From contig NZ_CP121106.1 in NCBI RefSeq assembly GCF_029623755.1, positions 186,001 to 250,000 of the forward strand: a stretch of DNA of 64,000 bases. Reading direction: 5' to 3'. The DNA comes from Altererythrobacter sp. CAU 1644 (GTDB taxonomy: Bacteria; Pseudomonadota; Alphaproteobacteria; Sphingomonadales; Sphingomonadaceae). Both the position numbers and the translations under genes were made by a program. Shown piece by piece: positions 25,066-32,911 of this stretch; positions within the stretch are counted from its first letter, which is position 1; the number at the start of each line of letters is the position of its first letter. The notes beneath the pieces are model-generated. The model was given only the letters and a program-made list of their open reading frames with translations, made no database searches and was not told the origin of the DNA.

Positions 25066-26207
25066 GCGAGAACGTCTACATTATCGGCGCCGGGATCCAT
25101 CCGTTCGGCCGGACCGAAAGCCGCTCGGGCCGCGAACAGGGCGTCTACGCCGTGCGCGAAGCCATGAAGGATGCCGGCCTCGAATGGACCGACATCGAAT
25201 GCGCCTATGGCGGATCGGCGGCGGCGGGCAGCGCGGACATCATGGTCAACGAACTGGGGTTGACCTCCCTGCCCTTCACCAATGTCGCCAATGGCTGCGC
25301 GACCGGAGGAAGTGCGCTCGTCTCGGCCCAGATGGCGATTGCCAGCGGCTTCTACGACCTCGCGCTGGCGACCGGCTTCGACAAGCATCCGCGCGGTGCG
25401 TTCAATGCCAAGCCCAGTCAATACGGCCTGCCCGAATGGTACGGCCAGACTGGCATGATGCTGACGACGCAATTCTTCGCGCTCAAGATCCAGCGCTACA
25501 TGCAATTGCACGGCATCAGCCGCACGACGCTGGGCCGGGTGGCGGAGAAAGCCTTCCGCAACGGCACCATCACTCCGCATGCCTGGCGCCGCAGCCCGAT
25601 CGATCTCGACACGATTATGAACGCGCCGATGATCAACGACCCGCTGACCAAGTACATGTTCTGCAGCCCGTCCGAGGGCGGGGTCGCGCTGATCCTCGCC
25701 AGCGAGAAGAAGATGAAGGAACTGGGCGCCGACGGGGTGAAGATCGCCAAGATCGCGGTCAAAACGCGCCCGCCCGACAGTTTCGAGGTGTTCCAGGCCG
25801 GGGTCAGCGTGAAAGACGGCGGCAAGCCGACCGTGCTCGCTTCGCAGGCCGCCTTCGAAGGCGCCGGAATCGGCCCCGAAGACATCGACGTCGCGCAGCT
25901 GCAGGACACCGAAAGCGGTGCGGAAATCATGCACATGGCCGAAAACGGCTTCTGCAAGGACGGCGATCAGGAACAATGGCTGGCCGAAGGCTGGTCCGAG
26001 ATCGGCGGCAAATTGCCGATCAATACCGATGGCGGGTGCATCGCATGCGGCGAGCCCATCGGCGCTTCGGGCCTGCGGCAAGTTTATGAGAATGTTCAGC
26101 AATTGCGGGGACGCGCGGGCGAACGACAAGTTGCCGGTGCCAAGACCGGATACAGCCACGTCTACGGCGCTCCGGGATTGAGCGCGGTAGCGATCCTGCA
26201 GCGATAG
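25062..26207 (+). CDS. Thiolase-like lipid-transfer protein (SCP2-thiolase/Ltp family)
   Basis: This 381-residue thiolase-fold protein keeps the N-terminal Cys79 in VANGCATGGSAL. The usual C-terminal GHPxGA catalytic His motif reads GEPIGASG, with Glu331 in place of His. No classical C-terminal catalytic Cys-Gly-Gly is seen. Loss of thiolase residues with a DUF35 partner is what is known for Ltp2-type retro-aldolases of sterol side chains, so C-C cleavage of a beta-hydroxyacyl-CoA is the favoured guess over thiolysis. Translation is coupled to the DUF35 gene by ATGA. An SDR follows 12 bases later. Confidence 0.92.
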   Translation: MSENVYIIGAGIHPFGRTESRSGREQGVYAVREAMKDAGLEWTDIECAYGGSAAAGSADIMVNELGLTSLPFTNVANGCATGGSALVSAQMAIASGFYDLALATGFDKHPRGAFNAKPSQYGLPEWYGQTGMMLTTQFFALKIQRYMQLHGISRTTLGRVAEKAFRNGTITPHAWRRSPIDLDTIMNAPMINDPLTKYMFCSPSEGGVALILASEKKMKELGADGVKIAKIAVKTRPPDSFEVFQAGVSVKDGGKPTVLASQAAFEGAGIGPEDIDVAQLQDTESGAEIMHMAENGFCKDGDQEQWLAEGWSEIGGKLPINTDGGCIACGEPIGASGLRQVYENVQQLRGRAGERQVAGAKTGYSHVYGAPGLSAVAILQR

Positions 26208-26219
26208 AAGGAGAATCCG

Positions 26220-26990
26220 ATGGGGAGGATGTCGGGCAAGGTTGCGCTGGTCACCGGCGGAGCGGAAGGCATCGGGGCGACGGTCGGGCGAATGATCGTG
26301 GCAGAAGGCGGCAGCGTGATGCTGTGCGATGTCCAGATCGAGAAAGCCAAGGCGCTGGCCGACGAGCTTGGCGAAAATGCCGAGGCCTATGAACTCGACG
26401 TGCGCAATCTCGACCGGTGGCAAGAAGCCGTCGATGCGACGGTTCACCGCTTCGGCAAGCTCACGGTTCTGTGCAACATCGCCGGGATTTCGGAACCGGG
26501 CAATGTTCCCGAGGGGCCGCTCGACACCTGGGAACGCACGATCGACATCAACCTCAACGGCCCCTTCTACGGCATGCGCGCCGCCATTCCCGCGATGGAG
26601 AGAAGCGGGGAACCCTGCGCCATTGTCAACATCGGCTCGATGATTGCCCTGCGTGCGGCATCCTTTGTCGCAGCCTACAGCGCCTCGAAAGCGGGGCTGC
26701 TCGGCCTAACCCGGTCGGTCGCGCTCGATTGCGCCGAGCGTGGCGTGCCGATCAGGGCCAACATGGTGCATCCCGGTGCGATCCGCACGCCGATGTACAA
26801 TCGCTACAAATACTCGGGCGCCGACACCCCCGAGAACATCGAGACCAATTTCGCCGCGACCCACCCGATGAACCGCATCGGCGAACCGGAGGAGGTCGCA
26901 CGCGCGGTGGTCTGGCTGGCAAGCGACGAAGCGAGCTTTACCACGGGCTGCGACATCACCGTCGACGGCGGCGGATCGATCAGGAGCTGA
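26220..26990 (+). CDS. Short-chain dehydrogenase/reductase (classical SDR)
   Basis: This 256-residue SDR has the loop GGAEGIGATVG, an Asp after strand 2 (LCDVQIEKA) that favours NAD, CNIAGISEPG at the usual NNAG place, and YSASK as catalytic Tyr-X3-Lys. It ends with GCDITVDGGGSIRS. AAGGAGAA lies upstream. NAD preference and its place after the thiolase-like gene suggest oxidation of a hydroxyl to a ketone, such as a beta-hydroxyacyl-CoA or a released cyclic alcohol. It is in the same operon as the P450 and both acyl-CoA dehydrogenases. Confidence 0.93.
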   Translation: MGRMSGKVALVTGGAEGIGATVGRMIVAEGGSVMLCDVQIEKAKALADELGENAEAYELDVRNLDRWQEAVDATVHRFGKLTVLCNIAGISEPGNVPEGPLDTWERTIDINLNGPFYGMRAAIPAMERSGEPCAIVNIGSMIALRAASFVAAYSASKAGLLGLTRSVALDCAERGVPIRANMVHPGAIRTPMYNRYKYSGADTPENIETNFAATHPMNRIGEPEEVARAVVWLASDEASFTTGCDITVDGGGSIRS

Positions 26991-26997
26991 GGGCAGG

Positions 26998-27750
26998 ATG
27001 AGCGAACAGCCGGCAAAGCGGATCGACGCGCATTTCGTTGCCGCGGGCAAATATCACGACATCGACTATCCGCGGCTGGAGATCCTCAAGCTGCTGGCCG
27101 AGCACCCGCATATCCGCACGACGGTGGCATGCGACTATTCGGGGCTCGAGCGGCTCGATTCGTGCCGCTTCCTCGTCACTTATACCTGCGACCTGATGCC
27201 GAGCGAGGAGGAGGCGAAGCAATTGCGCGCCTGGCTCGAAGCGGGCGGCAAATGGCTCGCGCTCCATGGCACCAACTCGATCCTGGTTTTTACCGAGAGC
27301 GGGCTGGTCGATGCGCCCAACGACCGCCCTGACGTGATGGAAATGCTCGGCACCCAGTTCAAGGCGCACCCGCCGATCGGGCCGTTCCCGGTCGAAGTGG
27401 TCAACAAGGATCACGAACTTACGCGCGGGATCGACGATTTCGAAGTGGTGGACGAGCTCTACCTGTCGGACATCACCGCCGAAATCGACACGCTGATGCA
27501 GACGACCTTCGAGGGCGAGGCGACCGGGTTCATCGCCGAGAATTGGGACAAGACCACCGTTCCGATCCTCTACACGCGCGACATCGGCAAGGGGCGGATC
27601 GTCTACAACACGCTGGGCCATTGCCGCGGCCACTACGACTTGCCGGGCATGGTCGATTTCTATCCGCACAAGGAAATGTGCGCGTGGAACTACGATGTGT
27701 ATTATGACTTGCTCAGGCGCTCGATCGCCTGGGCCATGAGAGTAGAATAG
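26998..27750 (+). CDS. ThuA-like protein
   Basis: This 250-residue protein has the ThuA pattern: FVAAGKYHDIDYPRLEILK, DLMPSEEEAKQLRAWLEAG, then GKWLALHGTNSIL at the elbow and GRIVYNTLGHCRGHYD near the C terminus. It resembles the product at 21402 only at fold level. Elbow residues include His but no nucleophilic Cys, so it is not an amidotransferase. It lies inside the P450-ACAD operon, 7 bases after the SDR. Its function is not known; placement in a CoA-thioester operon rather than a sugar operon is unusual. Confidence 0.85.
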   Translation: MSEQPAKRIDAHFVAAGKYHDIDYPRLEILKLLAEHPHIRTTVACDYSGLERLDSCRFLVTYTCDLMPSEEEAKQLRAWLEAGGKWLALHGTNSILVFTESGLVDAPNDRPDVMEMLGTQFKAHPPIGPFPVEVVNKDHELTRGIDDFEVVDELYLSDITAEIDTLMQTTFEGEATGFIAENWDKTTVPILYTRDIGKGRIVYNTLGHCRGHYDLPGMVDFYPHKEMCAWNYDVYYDLLRRSIAWAMRVE

Positions 27751-27769
27751 CGGGAGGGGGAACGGCACC

Positions 27770-28978
27770 ATGGACATGGATTTCTCGCCCGATGATCTCG
27801 CCTTTCGCGACGAGGTTCGCGCGTTCTTGAAGGACAAGCTGCCCGAGCGGCTCAAGGAAGGCGCACGCCGGACGCCGGGCGTCTTCGTCGAACCCGATAT
27901 CGGCATGGAATGGCACCGCACATTGGCGGAACAGGGCTGGGTCGCTCCGCTGTGGCCCAAGGAATACGGTGGCACGGGCTGGACGCCGACCCAGAAATTC
28001 ATTTTCGAGAAGGAATGCGCGCTGGCGGGCGCGCCGGGGATCTCGATCCTCGGCCTGCGCCTGGTCGGGCCGGTGATCTGCGAATTCGGAACGCCGGAGC
28101 AGAAGGAACGCTTCCTCCCCCGCATCCTGTCGGGCGAGGACTACTGGTGCCAGGGCTATTCGGAACCCGGATCGGGCAGCGATCTGGCCTCGCTCAAAAC
28201 CTCGGCGCGGCTGGAAGGCGACAAATATGTCGTCAACGGCTCGAAGATCTGGACCACCCACGCGCATCACGCCGACTGGATTTTCGCGCTCGTCCGGACC
28301 GACAACACGGTCAAGAAGCAGCAGGGCATCACCTTCCTTCTGCTGCCGATGGACCAGCCGGGGGTCGAGGTTACGCCGATCCATTCCATGTCTGGAGATC
28401 ACGAGGTCAACCAGGTGTTCTTCACCGATGCCGAGACTTCGGTCGACAACCGGATCGGCGAAGAAGGACAGGGTTGGACGATCGCCAAGTTCCTGCTCGA
28501 AAACGAACGCGGCGGATCGTGCTTCGCCCCGCGCCTGCTGCAGTCGATCGATCGGCTGGAGAACCTGGCCAAGACCCAGCCGTCCGGCGTGAACGGCGCG
28601 GTCGCCCACGATCCCCGGTTCCGCGACAAGCTGGCCCGCGCACGACTCGAGGCCGAAGCGCTGGAAGTCACCGAACTGCGCATCCTGTCCGAGTTGGCCA
28701 AGGGCCGCGCTCCGGGCCCGCAGACCTCGCTGGTGAAGATGCTGGGCTCGAACATCGGACAGCAGGTCGATACCCTCCGGCTCGAACTGCTGGGCTACGA
28801 CGCGCTGCAACTGCCGCCCGAACGCCCGCTCTACGGCAATGCCGCGCCCGAGCCGATCGGCAGCGAAATCGCGCAGACCGCGATGGGCCGGTATCTCAAC
28901 AATCGCGCCGCAACCATCTTTGGCGGGTCGGACGAGGTGCAGAAGAATATCATCGCCAAGACCGTTCTCGGTCTCTGA
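27770..28978 (+). CDS. Acyl-CoA dehydrogenase, long form
   Basis: This 402-residue ACAD has the substrate and FAD motif YSEPGSGSDLASLKTSA and the linked KIWTTHAHHADWIF. It ends with the FAD-binding GGSDEVQKNIIAKTVLG, the equivalent of the GTNEIQ motif. The short ACAD at 23553 lacks that end, so the two look complementary, as in heteromeric sterol ACADs. GGGAGGGGG lies upstream; Met1 and Met3 are both possible starts. It desaturates an acyl-CoA at C2-C3, giving electrons to ETF. Part of the operon from 22318. Confidence 0.94.
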   Translation: MDMDFSPDDLAFRDEVRAFLKDKLPERLKEGARRTPGVFVEPDIGMEWHRTLAEQGWVAPLWPKEYGGTGWTPTQKFIFEKECALAGAPGISILGLRLVGPVICEFGTPEQKERFLPRILSGEDYWCQGYSEPGSGSDLASLKTSARLEGDKYVVNGSKIWTTHAHHADWIFALVRTDNTVKKQQGITFLLLPMDQPGVEVTPIHSMSGDHEVNQVFFTDAETSVDNRIGEEGQGWTIAKFLLENERGGSCFAPRLLQSIDRLENLAKTQPSGVNGAVAHDPRFRDKLARARLEAEALEVTELRILSELAKGRAPGPQTSLVKMLGSNIGQQVDTLRLELLGYDALQLPPERPLYGNAAPEPIGSEIAQTAMGRYLNNRAATIFGGSDEVQKNIIAKTVLGL

Positions 28979-29007
28979 CGCCCGGCCGCAATCGAAAGGT
29001 AAGCAGG

Positions 29008-29904
29008 ATGGACACCTCGCAACTCATGTTTCGTGACGGCCTGATGGCTGGCGAGCGCATCCTCGTGACCGGCGGCGGCACCGGCCTCGGGCGCGAAATG
29101 AGCGAAGCCTTCCTGAAGCTCGGCGCGACCGTCTACATTTGCGGACGCCGTCAGGGGAAGCTTGACGATTGCGCGCAGGAATTGATGGACGCGCATGGCG
29201 GCACAGTTGTCCCGCTGGCCTGCGACATCCGCGATGCCGATGCGATCAACGAGATGATCGACCGGATCTGGACCGACGGACCGCTCACCGGCCTGGTCAA
29301 CAATGCGGCGGGCAATTTCATCAGCAGGACCGAGGACCTGTCGGTCAACGGCTTCAACGCGATCGCCGACATCGTCTTTCGCGGGACCTTCTATGTCACG
29401 CACAATATCGGCAAGCGCATCATCGCCGAGGGCGGACGTTGCAACGTCCTCTCGATCCTCACCACCTGGGTCTGGAACGGTTCGGCCTTCGTGGTGCCAT
29501 CGGCCATGTCGAAATCAGCGATCAACACCATGACGCAAAGCCTCGCCGTGGAATGGGGCCGCTACAACATGCGCTTCAACGCCATCGCGCCGGGACTGTT
29601 TCCGACCAAGGGCATGAGCGCGCGGCTCTCGCCCGGCGGACAAGGCGGCAACTCGCGGATGGAAGGTCATCCGATGGGGCGCCACGGCGAGATGCACGAA
29701 CTGGCCAATCTCGCGGTCTTCCTGATGGCCCCGGGGGCCGAGTATGTGAACGGCCAGACCATCGCGATCGACGGGGCCGGCTACCAGGCCACCGGCGGCA
29801 CGTTCTGGACCACTTTGCAGGCGCTCGGCGACGAGGAATGGGACCAGATGCGCGCCATGATCAAGGGCACCAACGCGCAGGACAAGTCGGAACGGACAGC
29901 CTGA
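29008..29904 (+). CDS. SDR-family reductase, 2,4-dienoyl-CoA-reductase-like
   Basis: This 298-residue SDR has the loop GGGTGLGREM and NNAAGNF. It lacks a classical Tyr-X3-Lys; instead the stretch VVPSAMSKSAINTMTQ keeps the Ser and Lys spacing of dienoyl-CoA reductases (SAxAK), and APGLFPTKGMSARL matches their next loop. Those enzymes use NADPH to reduce dienoyl-CoA or enoyl-CoA. The start at 29008 is set by AGG 5 bases upstream and the fold start. It ends the operon begun at 22318, 29 bases after the long acyl-CoA dehydrogenase, so reducing a dienoyl-CoA from an unsaturated ring or chain is likely. Confidence 0.88.
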   Translation: MDTSQLMFRDGLMAGERILVTGGGTGLGREMSEAFLKLGATVYICGRRQGKLDDCAQELMDAHGGTVVPLACDIRDADAINEMIDRIWTDGPLTGLVNNAAGNFISRTEDLSVNGFNAIADIVFRGTFYVTHNIGKRIIAEGGRCNVLSILTTWVWNGSAFVVPSAMSKSAINTMTQSLAVEWGRYNMRFNAIAPGLFPTKGMSARLSPGGQGGNSRMEGHPMGRHGEMHELANLAVFLMAPGAEYVNGQTIAIDGAGYQATGGTFWTTLQALGDEEWDQMRAMIKGTNAQDKSERTA

Positions 29905-29968
29905 CGCGACACCTGCGCCCAAGCGACCGAATATTGCGTTCGGAATGGCCCTGAGGGTAAAAAGTTAG

Positions 29969-29992
29969 GCGTAAGTGCGCAGAATAGCGTAA
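29969..29992 (+). repeat. Direct repeat GCGTAA upstream of the LuxR-type gene
   Basis: GCGTAA occurs at 29969 and 29987, 18 bases apart, 37 bases before the regulator start. A similar TGCGCA-plus-A/T stretch lies before the Rieske gene at 31484. This could be a regulator site, but it is short. Confidence 0.25.
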
Positions 29993-30028
29993 AAAGGAAG
30001 GCGAATCGGAGAGGAGAGGCTTCGACCG

Positions 30029-30838
30029 ATGGCCGCTAACGTAATTGAATTGCGCACCCCGCAAGGGCGCGAGCAGCTCGAACAGCTGCTCGAAGAGGTG
30101 ACGATTCGCTGCATCGATGACATTCACGATGCCGCGGTCACCATGGCGCGCGTCGCGCAGGAGCGCGGCATGCAGATCGCCATGTGCGATGACATCTCGT
30201 CGAAAGAGCCGATGGTCGATGCCGAGGGGACGATCCTCAATGCCGATATCTTCCGCTGGCTCGATGACGGCGCCCGGTGGTGGGAGGATCATCGCCTCGC
30301 GCTGCATTCCCCCCTGCCCCGCGCCTGCCGCTATGAAAGCGAACCTTTCTGGGTCAACGAGAGCGGTTTCAACACGCGCTGGAGAAATTCCTATCTCGAA
30401 GAGCTCGACCTGACCGACTTCGAGAAGCGCTCGCTGTGCAAGGCGGCGATCGTCGTGCCGGTGCATCTGCCGTTCGGGCAGATCTCGGCCAACAGCTTCA
30501 TCAGCATGGACCGCGATAAGACCGACCTGTCGGAAGAATTCGCGCTCTACGGCTCGCTGTTCTCGCAGCTCACCCGGCGGTTCATCGCCGGATATGTCCA
30601 GGCGATCCGTACGAAGCGGCGGATTCCGTCCGACTGCGTCTTGTCAAAGCGCGAGGTCGAATGCCTGCGCTGGGCCGCGATCGGCAAGACGGACAAGGAA
30701 ATCAGCATGATCCTCGACCGGAGCCACGCGACGATCCGCTATCACATCCACCGCGCGGGCGAGAAACTGGATTCGGTCAACCGCGCGCAGACGATCTTCA
30801 AGGCAGGCCAGCTCGGCTACCTTGGCGCCAGCGACTGA
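30029..30838 (+). CDS. LuxR-family regulator with autoinducer-binding-like domain (solo)
   Basis: This 269-residue regulator has an N-terminal ligand-binding domain of the LuxR autoinducer-binding type (about residues 30-180; WLDDGARWWEDHRLALH, then KAAIVVPVHLPFGQI). A C-terminal LuxR helix-turn-helix (LSKREVECLRWAAIGKTDKE, then SHATIRYHIHRAGEKL) follows. No luxI-type synthase is present, so it is a solo that may sense a pathway compound. GAGAGGAGAG lies upstream, with an A-rich leader. Its place between the P450 operon and the second Rieske operon makes it the best local candidate regulator of the island. Confidence 0.88.
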   Translation: MAANVIELRTPQGREQLEQLLEEVTIRCIDDIHDAAVTMARVAQERGMQIAMCDDISSKEPMVDAEGTILNADIFRWLDDGARWWEDHRLALHSPLPRACRYESEPFWVNESGFNTRWRNSYLEELDLTDFEKRSLCKAAIVVPVHLPFGQISANSFISMDRDKTDLSEEFALYGSLFSQLTRRFIAGYVQAIRTKRRIPSDCVLSKREVECLRWAAIGKTDKEISMILDRSHATIRYHIHRAGEKLDSVNRAQTIFKAGQLGYLGASD

Positions 30839-30847
30839 TCGACGAAT

Positions 30848-31381
30848 CTAGCCCAGTTTTCGCACCGGATCGCTGCCGTCCCAGTCGATACCGGCTGCCT
30901 TGATCATGCCGAATAGATCCGGTCCGTCGGGGTCCTGCTGCAAAATTTCGACGAGGCTTCCGGGGCCTGCTCCAGGATCGACATAGATCACTTCGCTCGC
31001 GCCGAACTTACCCTCTACCATCACTTCCGCGCCCTGTTCGGCGCAGACCGCTCGCGCTTTGGCGATATCATCGACCAGGATGCAGACGTGGTGCAGCCGG
31101 TTTCCCTGCGCATATTCGCCGGAATAGATCGACGGGGCATCGTTCTCCGGCCGGATCAATTCGATCTGGATGTCGCCCCAATAGGCCAGCGCAAGGGTGA
31201 ACACCGCGTCGGTAGGCTCGCCGCGATATTTCATTCCGTCGAGATGGATGTTCTCGATCATGAAAAAGGGGCCCACGCCCATCACCTCGGTCCAGTGCGT
31301 GATGGCTGCGTCGAAATCGTCCGGGACGAAGGCGAGTTGCATGACCTCGCCCAATGCAGCGATGCCGCCCGCTCTCGCCAT
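30848..31381 (-). CDS. VOC-family (glyoxalase/bleomycin-resistance fold) protein
   Basis: This 177-residue protein has paired beta-alpha-beta-beta-beta modules. The first starts LAFVPDDFDAAITHWTEVMG, and the second has LHHVCILVDDIAKARAVC and ends in GSLVEILQQD. His in LHHV and Glu in LVEIL are the usual metal-ligand positions. VOC enzymes include isomerases, epimerases such as methylmalonyl-CoA epimerase, and dioxygenases. AGGAGAGG lies upstream. It is divergent from the Rieske gene at 31484 and convergent with the LuxR gene. An epimerase or isomerase in the pathway is plausible. Confidence 0.86.
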   Translation of the reverse strand: MARAGGIAALGEVMQLAFVPDDFDAAITHWTEVMGVGPFFMIENIHLDGMKYRGEPTDAVFTLALAYWGDIQIELIRPENDAPSIYSGEYAQGNRLHHVCILVDDIAKARAVCAEQGAEVMVEGKFGASEVIYVDPGAGPGSLVEILQQDPDGPDLFGMIKAAGIDWDGSDPVRKLG

Positions 31382-31483
31382 GGTGCCCTCTCCTCTTCAA
31401 TCCGCTAGGATGCCATATGTCTAGGTTGTGCGATAAAAGCTCAGACCGACACTGCGCAAAATGCGAGGAGAGGCATTGCTGCG

Positions 31484-32911
31484 ATGAATGAGGTAAAGAA
31501 GATCGACCCCCGCGAGGATCGCTGCCCGGGGATGACTTACACTGAGATGCTGGAAGGCGACACGCGTCCGCCGCCAGACTACCTGTTCGAAGAGACAACG
31601 GTCGAGATGTCGACCGAGCCGCTCCCCGTCGAGCCATACATCAGCGAGGAATTCGCCCGGCTCGAGCGCGAGAAGATGTGGCCCAATGTCTGGCTGTTCG
31701 CGGCGCGCGAAGACGAATTGCCCGATGCGGGCGATACCGTGGTCTTCGACCTCAACGACAAGAGCTTTCTCCTCGTCCGCCAAACCGATGGCAGCGTGAA
31801 GGGATTCTACAACGCCTGCCTGCATCGGGGCCGCAAGCTGCGGTCCAAATCGGGCAAGGCCCCGAACCTGACCTGCCCCTTCCACGGCTTCGCCTGGCGC
31901 AATGACGGTTCGCTGAAGGAAATCCCCTGCGCCTGGGACTTCAAGCACCTCGACGACAAGGACATGAGCCTGCCGGAAGTGCGGGTCCAGTTGTGGCAGG
32001 GCTTCGTGATGATCACGGAAAACGAGTCGCTGCCACTGTTTGAGGAGTGGCTGGGCCCGGCGGCGTCGCATTACGAGAAATACGATTTCGAAAATCGCTA
32101 CACCGGAATGTGGGTGGCCAAGCGGATCCCGGCCAACTGGAAAGCGACCGCCGAAGCGTTCATGGAAGCGTGGCATTCGGTCACCACCCATCCGCAACTG
32201 CTGCCGTTCCTGGGCGATGCCAATTCGCGCTACGACCACATTGGCGATCACTTCAATCGCGCGATTACGCCCTCGGGCGTGCTGAGCCCGCACATGAAGG
32301 GCAAGGACCAGCGCTATATCCTTGAGAAGATGAACGAATTCTCGGGCGGTGCCGATGCCGACACCAATCGGCGGTTTGCCGCCGGCGATGGCGGAGACGA
32401 TTTCGACGACAACGATCCGCTGATGGCCCGCAAGGTCCTGGCGGAGGCGAGCCGGCAGGGTTTCTCCGAGCAATATGGCTACGATTATTCGGACGCCTCA
32501 GATGCCGAACTGCTCGACAATTTCACCTACAACATCTTCCCCAATTTCAGCCCCTGGATCGGCTACCTTCCGACCCTGGTCTATCGCTGGCTGCCCGGCG
32601 ACACGCCCGATTGGTGCATCATGGAAATCCGCCTGCTGTTCCCGACGGCCAAGGGCGAGGAGCGCCCGCGTTCGGTGGAACGCACCTACATTCCCGATGA
32701 CGAGCCCTTTGCTTGGGCTGCCGACAAGATGGGCCCGGCGCTGGCCGGCGTCTTCGACCAGGACATGGCGAACCTGCCCCACGTCCAGACGGGCATGAAG
32801 GCGATGAAGGAAGGGATGATGGAACTCGGTGCCTATCAGGACAGCCGCGTGCGGCACTTCCAGACCACGCTGAGGAAATACATCAACGGCGAACTGCCCG
32901 CCGCCAAGTGA
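31484..32911 (+). CDS. Rieske non-heme iron oxygenase, alpha-subunit type
   Basis: This 475-residue enzyme has a Rieske motif (CLHRGRKL, then CPFHGFAW) and a catalytic-iron segment EAFMEAWHSVTTHPQ. Here the residue three before the first His is Glu, not the usual Asp that bridges Rieske and catalytic iron. A bridging Glu is known in carnitine-monooxygenase-type enzymes. The N terminus carries about 45 extra residues before the Rieske domain. The start is ATG; AGGAGAGG lies 14 bases upstream, a long spacing. The stop overlaps an SDR start as GTGA. Substrate unknown; demethylation or hydroxylation are both possible. Confidence 0.93.
   Translation: MNEVKKIDPREDRCPGMTYTEMLEGDTRPPPDYLFEETTVEMSTEPLPVEPYISEEFARLEREKMWPNVWLFAAREDELPDAGDTVVFDLNDKSFLLVRQTDGSVKGFYNACLHRGRKLRSKSGKAPNLTCPFHGFAWRNDGSLKEIPCAWDFKHLDDKDMSLPEVRVQLWQGFVMITENESLPLFEEWLGPAASHYEKYDFENRYTGMWVAKRIPANWKATAEAFMEAWHSVTTHPQLLPFLGDANSRYDHIGDHFNRAITPSGVLSPHMKGKDQRYILEKMNEFSGGADADTNRRFAAGDGGDDFDDNDPLMARKVLAEASRQGFSEQYGYDYSDASDAELLDNFTYNIFPNFSPWIGYLPTLVYRWLPGDTPDWCIMEIRLLFPTAKGEERPRSVERTYIPDDEPFAWAADKMGPALAGVFDQDMANLPHVQTGMKAMKEGMMELGAYQDSRVRHFQTTLRKYINGELPAAK

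Noticed and set aside
24912..26447. Minus-strand 511-codon frame across DUF35, thiolase and SDR genes
   Set aside because: It is antisense to three coupled, well-supported genes.
1355..32911. Firm assignment as a steroid or estrogen degradation cluster
   Set aside because: KSTD-like, P450 and Ltp-type genes suggest it, but no meta-cleavage dioxygenase, reductase component or hydrolase of the ring pathway is in the window.
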